A stretch of DNA of 64,000 nt, from positions 303,001-367,000 of the forward strand of contig JAKNDB010000097.1 in the NCBI GenBank assembly GCA_024305405.1, written 5' to 3'. Made by a program: the position numbers and the translations under genes. Origin of the DNA: Dirofilaria immitis. Lineage: Eukaryota; Nematoda; Chromadorea; Rhabditida; Onchocercidae. Positions 15,217 through 28,107 of this stretch are shown here, piece by piece (within the stretch, counting starts at the first letter, position 1; each line of letters starts with the position of its first letter). The notes beneath the pieces were generated by a model. That model saw only the letters and a program-made list of their open reading frames with translations, searched no databases and was not told the DNA's origin.

Positions 15217-15366
15217 ACATACACATACATGCACAGACACACACACACACACATATATTCACATATACACATACACATACATATATACATACATATAAAT
15301 ACACACATATACACACATATATATATACACACACACACACACGCACACACACATACACATATACAT
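15217..15366. repeat. CA / ACAT / AT microsatellite
   Basis: A mix of (CA)n, ACATAT and TATATA arrays. All open frames across it are repeat artefacts. Confidence 0.9.
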
Positions 15367-15943
15367 CCAAATAAATGTGACATTTTTTCAATAATTTAAA
15401 GAGATTTGAAAAAAAAAAGAAATTATTTATGAGTGAATATATCAATTGATAATCATAGTTTATATGATTGATTGAATTGATGATAAATTATTGATCAATT
15501 AATTGATCGATAAATTAAATTGTCATCTTTTCGCATTGCATGAAATATGACATTATTGATTAATTCTCTTTTTTTTCTCTCTCTCTCTTTCCCTCCCTCT
15601 CTCACCATCTCTCCCTCTTAAAAGTTTAATTCATTTCAGGTTATATTGATAGAATTATTAAAATTATCATGCTTATAATAAATAAAATTTAATAACTAAA
15701 TTTATTAAATAATCAAAATTTCGCAATAATATTTATCATCTATCGGTATCAATCTTATCAAAAAAATTACTCCACATGGCTTTTATTTTTTGTTATTTAA
15801 GTATAATTAATGAAATTCTAATCGAATAGCCAATTTATGTTGTTGCATAGATTAGAATAGATATTGTTAATAAATTCTTTAAAATTGAGTTAAAAATAGA
15901 ATATTAAATTCAAAAACAAAAATTAAATTTAAAATCAACTAAA

Positions 15944-16360
15944 ATTCGAATTCCATTAAATTCATATTATAATTCATTCTCGAGAAGAAAAAGAAATTCG
16001 AATTCGATTAAATTCATATTATAATTCATTCTCGAGAAGAAAAAGAAATTCGAATTCCATTAAATTCATATTATAATTCATTCTCGAGAAGAAAAAAATT
16101 CGAATTCGATTAAATTCACATTATGATTCATTCTCGAGAAGAAAAAAACTCGAATTCGATTAAATTCACATTATGATTCATTCTCGAGAAGAAAAAGAAA
16201 TTCGAATTCCATTAAATTCATATTATAATTCATTCTCGAGAAGAAAAAAGAAATTCGAATTCGATGAAATTCACATTATGATTCGCTCTCGAGAAGAAAA
16301 AGAAATTCGAATTCGATTAAATTCATATTATGATTCATTCTCGCGAAGAGAAGACGAGAA
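15944..16360. repeat. Minisatellite, unit about 52 bp, about 8 copies
   Basis: The unit runs ATTCGAATTC(G/C)ATTAAATTC, then A(T/C)ATTAT(A/G)ATTCATTCTCGAGAAGAAAAAG. It contains three nested palindromes: TTCGAA, GAATTC and CTCGAG. Most sequence differences between copies are single substitutions, such as ATTATAATTC versus ATTATGATTC, and single-A differences in the AGAAAAA run. An open frame of about 70 codons (16173-16385) arises only because the repeat lacks stops in one frame. Confidence 0.92.
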
Positions 16361-17028
16361 AACTTTGATTCAATCTTTTTTCTAAAAAATTTTTGCTATA
16401 AAATATTTCATCCTTTCCTAACTTTTACTCTCTTTTCTTACTCTCTTTTCTCACTCTTCTTTCCTTTCTCCTATTTGATATTAATTAATTGAATTCGTAT
16501 TATTCATACTATTATTTCGTTATCTTTTATCAGACTTTATTTGATTAATGGAACAAATTATTCCATTTTTAAATGACTCAGAACATATAATTTAGCACAA
16601 ATGTTATAATTTAAATTGTTGGTTATTTATTTATTTATTTGTTTATTTGTTTATTTTTTTTCTTCCTTAATAAATAATTATTTATTTTGTTTATTTATTA
16701 TCTTTCTTTCGTTTGTTTTTTTTCGATGAAATAAAATTGAAAAAAATTTTCTTTTTTTTTATTTCGAAAGAAAAATTTCCGCCTAACAGCAATGGGCCGC
16801 ATTTTTCATTCAATGTATATATAACAAATGCTATCATCATTACAGAGACATTCAATTACATTCTCTCTCTCTCCAATATACGTATATTTTTGTCTTTTAT
16901 TTTTTTTTTTTGTATCATTTTATTAAAAATCAATGAAAAATGTAAAAATATTTTTACAAACTTTTTCTTCTAACATTTATAAATATAAATATATTAAAAT
17001 ATGAAAGAATGAAAGATTGTAAGAATAA

Positions 17029-17404
17029 ATATAATCATATTTAAATTATTATAAATAAATAAATAATAATAATAATAGATATAATCATATTTAAATTATT
17101 ATAAATAAATAAATAATAATAATAATAGATATAATCATATTTAAATTATTATAAATAAATAAATAATAATAATAATAGATATAATCATATTTAAATTATT
17201 ATAAATAAATAAATAATAATAATAATAGATATAATCATATTTAAATTATTATAAATAAATAAATAATAATAATAATAATAGATATAATCATATTTAAATT
17301 ATTATAAATAAATAAATAATAATAATAATAGATATAATCATATTTAAATTATTATAAATAAATAAATAATAATAATAATAGATATAATCATATTTAAATT
17401 ATTA

Positions 17405-17451
<47 letters not shown>

Positions 17452-17574
17452 TAGATATAATCATATTTGAATTATTATAAATAAATAAATAATAATAATA
17501 GATATAATCATATTTAAATTATTATAAATAAATAAATAATAATAATAATAGATATAATCATATTTAAATTATTA

Positions 17575-17621
<47 letters not shown>

Positions 17622-17675
17622 TAATAGATATAATCATATTTGAATTATTATAAATAAATAAATAATAATAATGAT
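17029..17675. repeat. Minisatellite, unit 50 bp, about 12 copies
   Basis: The unit is AGATATAATCATATTTAAAT, then TATTATAAATAAATAAATAA, then (TAA)n. The 20-base core is almost invariant. Copy length varies only through the internal AAAT and TAA microsatellites: two copies carry a longer AAAT run and are followed by a TTTGAATT variant core. This repeated long-copy/variant-core pair suggests duplication of a multi-unit block. Confidence 0.93.
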
Positions 17676-18460
17676 AGTAATAATAATAATAATGATAATA
17701 ACAATAATAATAATAATATAAACAATAATTATAATATTAATAATAATTATCATTAGTATTGTTACTGAGATTTTTAAATTTATAAAAGTATTAAATGATA
17801 TAAAAATTCATATCATTGATAAGTTTATTTTTATTTATTTTAAAATAAATTTTAACTAAAAATCTATCCTCTTTCTATTCCACTTTCTTTTTCTCTCCCT
17901 CCCTCTTTCTCTCTCTTTTTTCTTTTCTCTCCCCACTCTCTTTGCGTTTCTTTTTTATATTTTCAATCTTTCTATGTGAATGATTTACACCTATTTCAAA
18001 GGCTTTTTTTTTCTTTCACTTCATTTCAGCCTCAAAAGATTTCGTCAAAATTTAATCGATCAATTTTTGATGTTACCTAAATGAAATTATTTCATATCTG
18101 TTCGTTTCATCTTTTAGAATTATAGAAATATTATCTATCGATTTGATAAGTAATCATTGATAATTTTGTATAATGTTTATTTTTGATTCTCAAATTTAAT
18201 AAACTCATATTGAAATTGAATACTTTATTTTCTAATTTTTAAATTTAATATAAGTATATTTTCTATTTTTAAATTCAATATAATATATATAAGTACTGAA
18301 TGAAATAGATCTTTTAATGGAAGTGAATTTTATCGAAAGCATTAGACAATATTGCATCGTTCAACAAATTATTTGTATATTTAACGCAACATTCATCTAT
18401 CATTTATCACTTGTGATCTGTAATCTTCCATTTATAATACAATTGATCCATCATCAGATA
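17676..18460. other. AT-rich spacer with TAA/AAT and CT tracts
   Basis: No gene was recognised. It contains degenerate TAA/GATAATAA sequence to about 17760 and a CT-rich tract at about 17880-17945. Confidence 0.55.
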
Positions 18461-18464
18461 TGAT

Positions 18465-18840
18465 CGATCGATAAACAATTTTTGTCCGATTGTCGATATT
18501 ATTCATCTCATCAAGATTGTCGGATTAGAAAGTTCTGTGATCTTCTACTTATAATACAATTGATCCATTAGATGTGATCGATCGATAAACACTTTTCTTC
18601 CGGTTGTTGATAATGTTCATCTCGTTATGACTTTGGATCAGAAACTTCTGTGATCGATAAACAATTTTAGTCCAGTTGTTAATAATATTCATCTCGTCAA
18701 GACTGTCGGATTAGAAAGATCTGTAATCTTCTACTTATAATATAATTGATCCATTAGATATGATCGATCGTTAAACATTTTCCATCCGATTGTTAATAAT
18801 ATTCATCTTAAGATTGTCGGGTTAGAAAAATTATGATGGC
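18465..18840. repeat. Diverged tandem repeat, period about 85-110 bp
   Basis: The repeated elements are GATCGATCGATAAACA, TT(G/C)(T/C)TCCG(A/G)TTGT, ATTCATCTC(A/G)TCAAGA and TGTCGGATTAGAAA, followed by TCTG(T/A)(G/A)ATCTTCTACTTATAAT. Roughly four partly degraded copies can be followed. Confidence 0.75.
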
Positions 18841-20200
18841 TGATCAAAAAAAATTTACGTACATAAAGACGTTTCAAAGTAGCTTTGGAGATGATTCAAA
18901 GTATCGTAGCATCATGTAATTTCAGGTAAAATTTCAAGTAAAAAATTTAAAGATCAAACGTGTTGTCAATAGAGCGATAATAATAGAGATCATCGTAACT
19001 AAAGTGATAAAGTGATAAAAGACTATACTTCTCGACGTATCGATAGCTGATAAATATTATCCAATCATAAGCGATCGATGTTATCATCTTAAAACAATTG
19101 TGCTTGATATGTTTCATCGTATTTGAGTATCAATTCAGTAATATTGAAATTGAAAGTTTTAAAATTGTATATATTTTTTAATTGTATCCAAATTTACTAA
19201 TTATTCAAATCAATCAAATAATTTGTTTATTATTTTATCATTATCATTGTTATCATTATCATGATTATAATATTTAGTGTAGTAATAATATAGCTATAAA
19301 ATGTGATATCGGAATAATTCATTCATAAGATTGTTAGCTATAGCAATCAAAAGTTTTAATTTATTCTTTCGCTATCAAATTATTAATAATTCATGCAAAC
19401 TAATCGCAATATTTGAATAGTTTAAAGAAATGGCAAAATGAGTAAATGAGTAAATAAGTATTAATATTTCTATTTAATAATCAATTCAAATATATTTTTA
19501 ATTGATTTCCAATATGTAAAAGGCATATTCTATTTTTAAACTATTTTAGGATTAAAATTATTGAAATAATCGCAATTTTATTTGGAAAAATTTTTTTTAT
19601 TCTCTCTTTTCCAAAACATACTAATTTCCTTTCTCTTCTCTTAAAATTTTTTAGTTATTAGTATTATATTTACATTAAAATTTTATCATTCTCTCTTTCC
19701 CCTTCTCTCTCTCTTTCCCTCTCTCCCTTTCTTTTCCCTTTCTTTTTTTCTCTCTCTATCTCTCTCTCCCTTTCTATTCTTTGAAAACAAATGATTAAAG
19801 TGAAAAAAAATGATAAAATACATAAAAAGTTATTTATTTTTAAGCAAAATCTTTGTTAATTTATCTGATTCTTTACTATTTATCTAACAATTTATTCAAT
19901 GAATTTGTTTTTTCCTTATCATCACAATTATCATTATCGTTATCATTATTTGATATGTATATGAATAATGATAATATCATATCATGATGTCATATCACTG
20001 AATGAACATCCATCTATCATATCAATCGTTCCTTCTTTCTTTCTTACGAAAAAATATTTTTATTTCATGTTATTCACTTTGAAACATTTATTTCTTAGAT
20101 AAATCGATTTTATTGTTGTGTGCTCTTTTCATTCATTTGTCATGCTTACCTTTAATTACCTTTGCAGTTGTAAATAATAATATAATAATAACAACAACAA
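18841..20200. other. AT-rich sequence without recognisable genes
   Basis: It holds a CT-rich tract at about 19690-19775 and TCAT/TATC-like short repeats near 19240 and 19930. I see no conserved exon. Confidence 0.5.
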
Positions 20201-20204
20201 CATA

Positions 20205-20695
20205 TGATACATCATTTATTCATTTCTCATTCATTTACTTTTATTCATTCTCATTCATTCACGTTTATTTATTTTCATTCAGTCACGTTCATCCATTTCA
20301 TTCAATCACGTTTATTCGCATTTCATCCAGTTACGTTTATTCATTTTCATTCAGTCACGTTTATTCATTCTCATTCATTTACTTTTATTCATTCTCATTC
20401 ATTCATGTTTATTCATTTTCATTTATTCACGTTCACTCGCATTTATTCATTCACGTTCATCCATTTCATTCAATCACGTTTAGTCACATTTCATCCAGTT
20501 ACGTTTATTCATTTCTCATTCATTTACTTTTATTCATTCTCATTCATTCACGTTTATTCATTCTCATTCATTCACGTCCATCCATTTCATCCAATCACGT
20601 CTGTCCATTTCATCCAATCACGTCTGTCATTTCATCCAGTCACGTTTATCCATTTCATCCAGTCATGTTTATTCATTTCATTTATTCAATCCATC
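20205..20695. repeat. TTCATT / CACGTTTATTCATT minisatellite
   Basis: Short units of the type TTCATTCA(C/G)TCACGTTTA are repeated about 25 times with order variation. The plus strand happens to lack stops in two overlapping frames, giving frames of 241 and 194 codons made of Phe, His, Ile, Ser and Val only. This composition, the two simultaneously open frames and the absence of splice or start context make it non-coding repeat DNA. Confidence 0.82.
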
Positions 20696-20896
20696 GATCG
20701 CATTATTGCGGTAAATTTTTTCAGAGGTCAAAAATTACGTTTAATTGTCGTCCTCCCTTATATTTATTTTCATCCATTTTACCATTAACAAGAAGCAATA
20801 GAATATATGATTTGAAATTACTTTTGCTAATCAGATGATTAACTGATCTTATCATAGTGATGTATCTCATACATTCATCAATCCATAGAGAACAAC

Positions 20897-21345
20897 AGAC
20901 AGAGAGGGAGAGAGAGATAAAAAGGAGAAAGAAAGGAGAGAGAGAGAAAGCTATTCCCGGAAATGAAAATTTGTCATTTTAATGTTTTAGACAAAGTTAT
21001 ATTGGGAAGAGAACATTCTTGATTAAACTATTTATTTCATTCAATGATGAAAATTAGAAATGCAAAATTGAATAATCGAAAAGAATGAATTGAGAGAGAG
21101 GGAGAGAGAGAGAAAGAGAGGGAGAGGGAGAAAAAGAGGAAAAGAAAGAGAGAAAGAGAGAGGGAGGAAGAGAGAATGGATAGAAAGTAAAACACATGGA
21201 TGGGTGTGACATGAAAAAGCAAAAAAATAACAGACGAATAAACCGATAATGGATCAAACTTCACTTATTATAGCTCTTTTAGAAACGGGCCTTATTTGAG
21301 ATAGATAGATAGGTAGAGAGAAAGAAAAAGAGAGAGAGAGAGGTC
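20897..21345. repeat. Cluster of GA-rich purine tracts
   Basis: Purine tracts lie at about 20897-20950, 21090-21176 and 21300-21340, with AT-rich spacers. Confidence 0.8.
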
Positions 21346-22944
21346 AAAGGGTATATATGTAGAAGAAATAAAAATCAACAATTTTTGTCCCTTTTTTTCT
21401 TAATCTATTTCCCAAAAAAAGTGGAAAAATAAGTGAAAAAAATGATTAGAAAGGAAAAGAAAAATGAGAATGGGAAATATTATTCTTTTCATTTGTCCTA
21501 TTTGTTTAAATCAAATTTCTTTTCTTTTTTTTCTTTCTTTTTATGAAACTTTAAATAAATAGATAGATCAATGGATCGGTAGCTCAATGAATCGATAAAT
21601 CGATGGCTCAATGAATCAAATGAATCGATGGCTCAATGAATCGATAGATTGATGAATAGAATGATCGGATATGATAGATTGAAGGATAAATAGATTGATA
21701 GTAATGAAATCTTCTACTTCAGCTAACATTTTATTATCATTTCCTTTGCGATTAATACATTTTCTTTTTTTTTTCTTTAATTTCCTTCTTTTCCTCTCTC
21801 TTTTTCTCTCTTTTTCTTTTCTTTTTTTTGCTTATACTTTACATTTGCTAAGATTTAACAAAGCGATGAAATGTAAGCAATTATTTATTGTTAAGTGTTT
21901 AATATTATTATCATCATCTCTTCTTCTTCTCTCTCTTCCTCTTCCTCGTTCTCTTCTTTAGGAATTATATTTCATATTAACTTTATATATTTATAAGAAA
22001 GAGATAAACAGATATCCTTTAATTTATTATTTATTATTAATATTATTGTTATTATTTATTCTTTTCTGTCTTTTTTTTGCTTAATCAATAATCTTTTATT
22101 GTAAATACATTTGGATCAATTATCAGTGATCAATAATCTAGCAATAATCACATGTTAATTGCTACCATTATGGTCAGTATTCTACATTTTGCAATTTAAT
22201 CAATAATACCTTTTTATTGATATGGAAATATCAGTCTATTCTCGACAACAACAATAATAATAATATTAGTTATAATCAAATATCTAATTATTTGATTGAT
22301 ATTTTATGATTATTTTTTTCTCTCATCAAATTAATCATACTCATTCTTGCGCTTATATAGTAGCTATACAGTAGCTATTAGAGAATCTATTAAATCTAAT
22401 ATTATTTTTTTTTTAAAGAAAAAGATTAGTATAAAATGGTAAGAGAGATGATGATTACGATTATGATGCATTATTTTCTTCGAATACATGTTTGATCTTT
22501 ATATTTTGATATAGTTAGTTGTATATATATATATATATATGCATATCACTGGTATAATTATAACTATAATATAATCCTATCGTATAGTTATAACAACATG
22601 TATTATTACTTATTTTTAACAATACCAATATGATTGTTATTTATGGAAGAATTAAATGATTTTTATTTGAATGAAAATTTAATGAGAATGTTTATTTTCA
22701 AAAAGTAAAAATTTTAAATTGAAAAGATATGAATGAAATTTTTAATTCACCAATTAATTCAGTAGTTGTTTTTTTCAATAATAATTATAATCGTAATCAT
22801 AATAATCATAATCATAATCATAAATAATTATAATATAAAATTGATGAAATGATTTTATTTCTTAATTTTACTTATATTAATAATAATATGTATGCATATG
22901 ATAAACTATACTATAATAATTTAATATTTAATTTTTATCATTTG

Positions 22945-22977
<33 letters not shown>
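21346..22977. other. AT-rich sequence with short repeats, no genes seen
   Basis: A TGAATCGAT(A/G)(A/G)ATCGATGGCTCAA-type repeat occurs at about 21565-21690. CT-rich tracts occur near 21795-21830 and 21915-21960. AT runs lie near 22518-22540 and 22945-22978. Nothing coding was recognised. Confidence 0.5.
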
Positions 22978-22982
<5 letters not shown>

Positions 22983-23019
22983 TGTATGTATATATATATA
23001 CATATATACATACAGTGAT
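22978..23019. repeat. Perfect inverted repeat, 17-bp arms
   Basis: The left arm ATCACTGTATGTATATA (22978-22994) is the exact reverse complement of the right arm (23003-23019), with a loop of about 8 nt. It directly follows a TA dinucleotide run. It could form a hairpin or cruciform. It may simply be a microsatellite-associated palindrome or the remnant of a mobile-element terminus. Confidence 0.85.
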
Positions 23020-23650
23020 AATGTATCAGTTATCTAGAACAAATATACGTTCAATTTTGTGACATTTTTGACCTCATTTTGACATTTCCGATCCAGTCAT
23101 CATTTCCTTCTTTTTATCTTTTATTTTTTTCTTCTTTACATTTATAATCTTTGCTAACTATATGCATATGCATAGAAAAAAAGCTTATCAATGATTTTTA
23201 TTTTATTTGCAACTGATACATTATCACATATACATATATATGAGCTTACTAAATTCAAAAACTTATCAGCTTATTATCGTATATACAGAGAAACTTATAT
23301 ATATACGAACCTAAAATTTATCATTTGATTAACTAACTTTTCTTATCATAATTATTGATACATATAAATTTATCATTGGAGTGATTGTAATGATAACGAT
23401 AAAAAAGAAAAGGAAGAATATTTGAATATTTATTGCAGAATATGATCAAATTTGGATGAAATAATGATGAAAATGGATGATGATAATTGATTGTAATTAT
23501 TACTGCTAATATTTTCCAGTATTTAAATTGGAAAGAATCGGGTGAGAAACGAAAATTAGAATATTGAATTTGGAATGTTTCATCTCGAGAAACGATTGCT
23601 ATCAATTGATTAATTTATTTTATTGATTGAATTTTGATATAATTGAATAA

Positions 23651-23666
23651 TTTTTTTATTCATTAG
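23651..23666 (+). promoter_or_regulatory. Probable spliced-leader or 5'UTR splice acceptor
   Basis: A T-rich tract ending in ATTCATTAG lies 15 bases upstream of the ATG at 23682. This is the usual nematode position of a trans-splice acceptor. A conventional 5'UTR intron would look the same. Confidence 0.45.
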
Positions 23667-23681
23667 CAAAATTCATTCATT

Positions 23682-24425
23682 ATGCATATCGGTGATTTGA
23701 AACGAGCGGTAGAAGATGTTGTCCTACGACCTGATGATAATCGTCTCAGTGATATGGAAGAGCGTTCTACGATAGCTGCTCTTGATCTGTGCCAGGTATA
23801 TCATTATTATTATTATTTAAATATTCAAATAAATTTCAAATATACATTCCCTCCTTTTTTTCTCAAATATTTTATTCAAATACACTTTTTTCTCTCTCTC
23901 TCTTTCTTTCTCTTTCCTTACTTTCTACTTTTTCATTTTATCTTTTTATGCTAAATAATTTAATGTAAAGAATTCAAAGTTTTACGTTGAATTAAATAAA
24001 AATTGCAAAGAATGAAATTTTTAGTTAGGACAAACGCAAGGAAATCTTTCACGCACGTCAACTTCAAATCAAATACAACGTCAACATACTGCTACAGCGC
24101 TAACATCATCATCATATAGCGGCGAAATGCTTGCTAGTTCGACAGAAAGTACTTGTAGTACATCGGTGACAACTTCAAGTGGTCATGTTCCAGGTGCTCC
24201 ACCATTAAGTATGAGTACATCACTGGATACTATGGTTCGTCTTTTAATTTCACTATATATTTAATTAATGAATTAATTCTTATTCTAACATTTGACTGTA
24301 AATTTCGGTACTTAAATTAGAAATGAAAATGTTGGATTCATCTGTTTGAAATAGAAATTTTAATTATGTCAATAAATTAAGAATCTAATTTTGGTCATAA
24401 AGATTGAAATGATTATAAAGAATAC

Positions 24426-24466
<41 letters not shown>

Positions 24467-26671
24467 GTGTTTATTTGTTTATTACTTATTTATTTGTTAA
24501 TAAGAAAAAACACATGACAAAAATTATTATTAATTAGTTAATTTCAGTTATGAAATTCCATTTCAATTATATTCGTATTATCAAATATCGTTCATGTTTT
24601 TAGGTATTGCGACAGACTTTACTTTCTCGGCCATCTTTAGGCACATCAAGACGTTCAAGTCGGGTCATTCCACATTATAGTCATAACAAGCGAAAACGTT
24701 CAAATTCAGTATCATCATGTATGAATAAAGGGTTCGTTTTAATTCACTTCATTAATTTGAATATTATAAGAAACCGTTAAAATCAATGTGAAATCAATTT
24801 ATTTAATCAGTTTGAAAATTAGAGATTAACTTAATTAGCTGAGAATTAAATAGTTAGTTTTTTTGTAATAAATTGTATGAAATATTGGGAAATCAAAGGA
24901 TTAAGAGAGTTTCTCGTAAAGGAATATTTCATCATATCAGTACGCATCATTCATTTCTTAAACTTTCGATATCATTCAAAAATATCACTTCAAATATTCC
25001 TTCTTAAATATTTAGCCCAAATTGATAGTAAGTATATTAATTCATTCTGCTGATTCATAATTTATTGCTAGCTATGACTAACTTTTAATATAAAAACTTT
25101 TAAATATAAGGAATATTGATTGGAAAATATCTCACAAGTATTTTCAGTCAAGTCTGAATATTGTTATTCGGATCTTACAAATAATTTCAGGTTGTATTTC
25201 GAAACCGTATGCATATTATTACAGATAATCATTTGATTTTTTTCCTTACTTTTCATCATAATGTTAAAAGTTTTGACTTTTTAGCTTCTTAATACATCAT
25301 GGCGTGGCAAGTACAGCAGGTGTTAGTGCAACGACAACCGGTGGTGCATCAGCACTTTCGTTACCCCCAACCGCTCGACATACTCCTTTCCGATTCGGTG
25401 ATTTTGATGAACATTCTTCATCTACAAGATCTGCAAGTGGTGATAATCCTTCCCCAGTTCCCTACGCTCCGGTTAGTTTTAATGAATAAACTCATAAATT
25501 ATAGCACTAAAACGGGTTTAATAATTTATTGTTGTAATTGTTGATTTATTTATATATTATATCCTTTTTATTTCTTTAAAGATTTCAAAATAATGCAATT
25601 TTTTATTGATTTATTATTTCCTAATTAATTATATTTCAGAATCTTACTGAACCAATGTTAGGAATTCGTATACAGCAACAAGCATTGTTATCTGAAGAAT
25701 GGGCAAGAGTATGTACAGAAAGAGGAAATGATTCAAGGCAACAGCAGTCTAGCAAGTTTGAAGGTTTGCTTCATTTTTAGTTGATTTCTAAAATTACAAT
25801 CTGAACCTTTTATTAATTCAAATTGCTATTATAGCATAAGTACAGATGAGATTAGATTTGTTAAAAATAACAAAAATATTACCTAATCATTTTGAATATA
25901 CATTCAATAATTTCTAGCGTTATTTCCTTTTTCTTTTTTTTATTTGTTGCTTTATTTTTAATAGATAAATTGTTGATGTTGTCATTTTGATGTTATTTGT
26001 TTTACGTATTAATTTCATCTGAGCAATAGTTTGATTTATAAAACAATATAAGTTCAAAGATATTTCCAAAAATGCTATATAAATATTGTCTATTCCTTTT
26101 GTAACATTTTAGAAATTAAACTTTGTGATAAAATTCAAGCATAGTTAGGCTTTAATAATTAAATTATATTCGGTAAAATTATTTTTTTAATGAAAACGAT
26201 GAATGACATAGTTTAATCATTTTCAAAATAATTTTGCTCCAATCTATTAAAATAATAATATTCTTGAATTTTCTTTTATCGATAAATCATTCATGCATTT
26301 GTTTAATCAACATTATTATTTATCATTTGACAGTTTGTGGTATAAATTCAAGTGAATTTCAAAACTGGTTTCATAGTAAGTACATCTTAATCTATACTTC
26401 ACTATATAGAATAGTATAAGATATTTATCTATAATAACGAATTATTTAAAACTATTAGTATTAATTATTAATTTGGTATCATATGATTGAAATTAATTTC
26501 CTGTTCAGTTGCATAAACATTTTCTCGAATATTACAGATGCTATGATAGCAAATCAACCGACGGCAAATAATTGTATGCCGAAGTTATTTCCTGTGAGTT
26601 CATTTACAGCATTTCGTGAAGCACATAAAGCATACGATTCGGATAGTGAAGAACAGATGGAATGTGACTAA
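23682..26671 (+). CDS. Unrecognised Ser/Thr-rich, probably nuclear protein (7 exons, 312 aa)
   Basis: The proposed exons are 23682-23795, 24025-24234, 24604-24731, 25285-25471, 25640-25763, 26334-26375 and 26538-26671. All have GT-AG introns and all phases agree, so 313 codons including TAA read without a break. The protein starts MHIGDLKRAVEDVVLRPDDN. It has a Ser/Thr-rich segment in exon 2, a basic stretch with NKRKRSNS in exon 3 that could act as a nuclear localisation signal, and Gly/Ser/Pro-rich sequence in exon 4. A more conserved-looking tail follows, with LSEEWARVCTERGND and EFQNWFHNAM, and an acidic C-terminus (YDSDSEEQMECD). There is no signal peptide, no membrane segment and no catalytic motif that I recognise. 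I do not recognise the family. The phosphorylatable Ser clusters and basic patch suggest a regulatory nuclear protein, which is inference only. Its frame is intact, unlike the neighbouring calreticulins. Confidence 0.8.
24430..24462. repeat. Intronic AT microsatellite
   Basis: A pure TA dinucleotide run inside intron 2 of the 23.7-26.7 kb gene. Confidence 0.9.
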
Positions 26672-28107
26672 AGTATTGCTGTATATAGAAATGATGTATA
26701 TTTTATCGCTTCTAATATGCTTTCAATTTGCATAAGATTATGGTTAGTTCCATATAATCATATTTTTTTCGAAATATTTTCTTTTTTTCTCTCTCTCTCT
26801 TTTAAATTTAAACATTTAAAAAAATTTTTTGCTCTTATTTATATACGCATATTTGCTTTATAAAATATAATAAGCATAGGGAAAAAGAAAAAAATAGTAT
26901 ATTTAATTTTAAAATGAAAAAAATGATATTGCAGAATTGCATAATTGGTTTTATTGTGTTTTATCTTGGCAACACAATATGGTATTACTTATTTGAGTAA
27001 TTGCGAACAAATTTTTCCTATCATAGTCTTCGACTCTTGTAATTAATTGGTTTAATGGTAGCTGTACGATTTTGTTTCTTTTTTTTTTTTTTAATAATTT
27101 TAGAAAAATAATTGAAAATTGAGCTTTTTTTCGTTAGAAATTGAAGAAAAAAAAGAAAGAAAAAAATGAAAAGTTATTGCATTATTCACAGATAATATTA
27201 TGATATTATCATCATAAGCAGGATTATCATTTAAAGTGAATAGGAAGTGTGTTAATTTCTTAAAATTTTAATCTTAATTATTTGTTTTTCCTTTATTTCC
27301 AACTGTTATTAACGCATAGAGATATGCATATATGCTAGTGTTTTGTAAAAGCTTTCATTTCTCTCTTTCGTTTGTACTTTAAAAATATTATATTTGATAT
27401 TTTATCCAATTTCTTATACATTCTATTAGCATGCTATTTTGCATATTCTCATATTATCTTTACTGTAGTAACTTTCGCTTATAATAATACACTGTAAGTC
27501 ACAGTGAATACTTCAGAATAACACATTATTGTGTTAGTATAAGATCTCCATAAATATTTTCTAATCAATAGTTTGATCAATTAAAAAAACACACGAACAT
27601 TTCGATTGCTTACTAATATGCTCAAAATTTTAATAATACATAACATGCAATGATCAGTCTTCATATCATGGCGGGGACTACTCGGCTCATCTTTGTTCAA
27701 GCATTATTATCTGTCTTATCTTTTTGAGTATTATAAATAAATATAAAAATAATTTTGATTTTTTCTTCTGAATTATTATTAAATAGGTGATGAAAGATTA
27801 CGACGATCGATTGAATAATATTTTTATTATCGGCTTATTATATAATATGATTGCAATTTATTGATGTCGTCATATTCTTGATAATTTCATATCTTAATTT
27901 CAGATTGTAGTCATCGATTTTGATAACAGAAATGATTTATTGATTAATTTCAGACAAATTAAACAAACTAAACAACAGCAAAATTATAATTCGATTCTTA
28001 TAATATGTACAATATAGAGAAGTCATTTTGATAAGAACTCTACCAAAAATTGAATGTTCAATTTCATCAGTCAAGTTTGCAGCTAGTCAAGATAGTAACC
28101 TCGTCCT
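26672..28107. other. Intergenic / 3'UTR region between convergent genes
   Basis: It probably holds the 3'UTR of the plus-strand gene ending at 26671 and that of the minus-strand calreticulin ending at 28108. No further gene was recognised. Confidence 0.5.

Noticed and set aside
16173..16385. 70-codon frame with SREEKEIRI-like repeats
   Set aside because: It is simply the 52-bp satellite in one frame. Units differ in length, so the peptide repeat is not maintained.
20113..20838. 241-codon plus-strand open frame
   Set aside because: It lies mostly inside a TTCATT minisatellite, consists largely of Phe/His/Ile/Ser, overlaps a second open frame, and has no domain or splice context.
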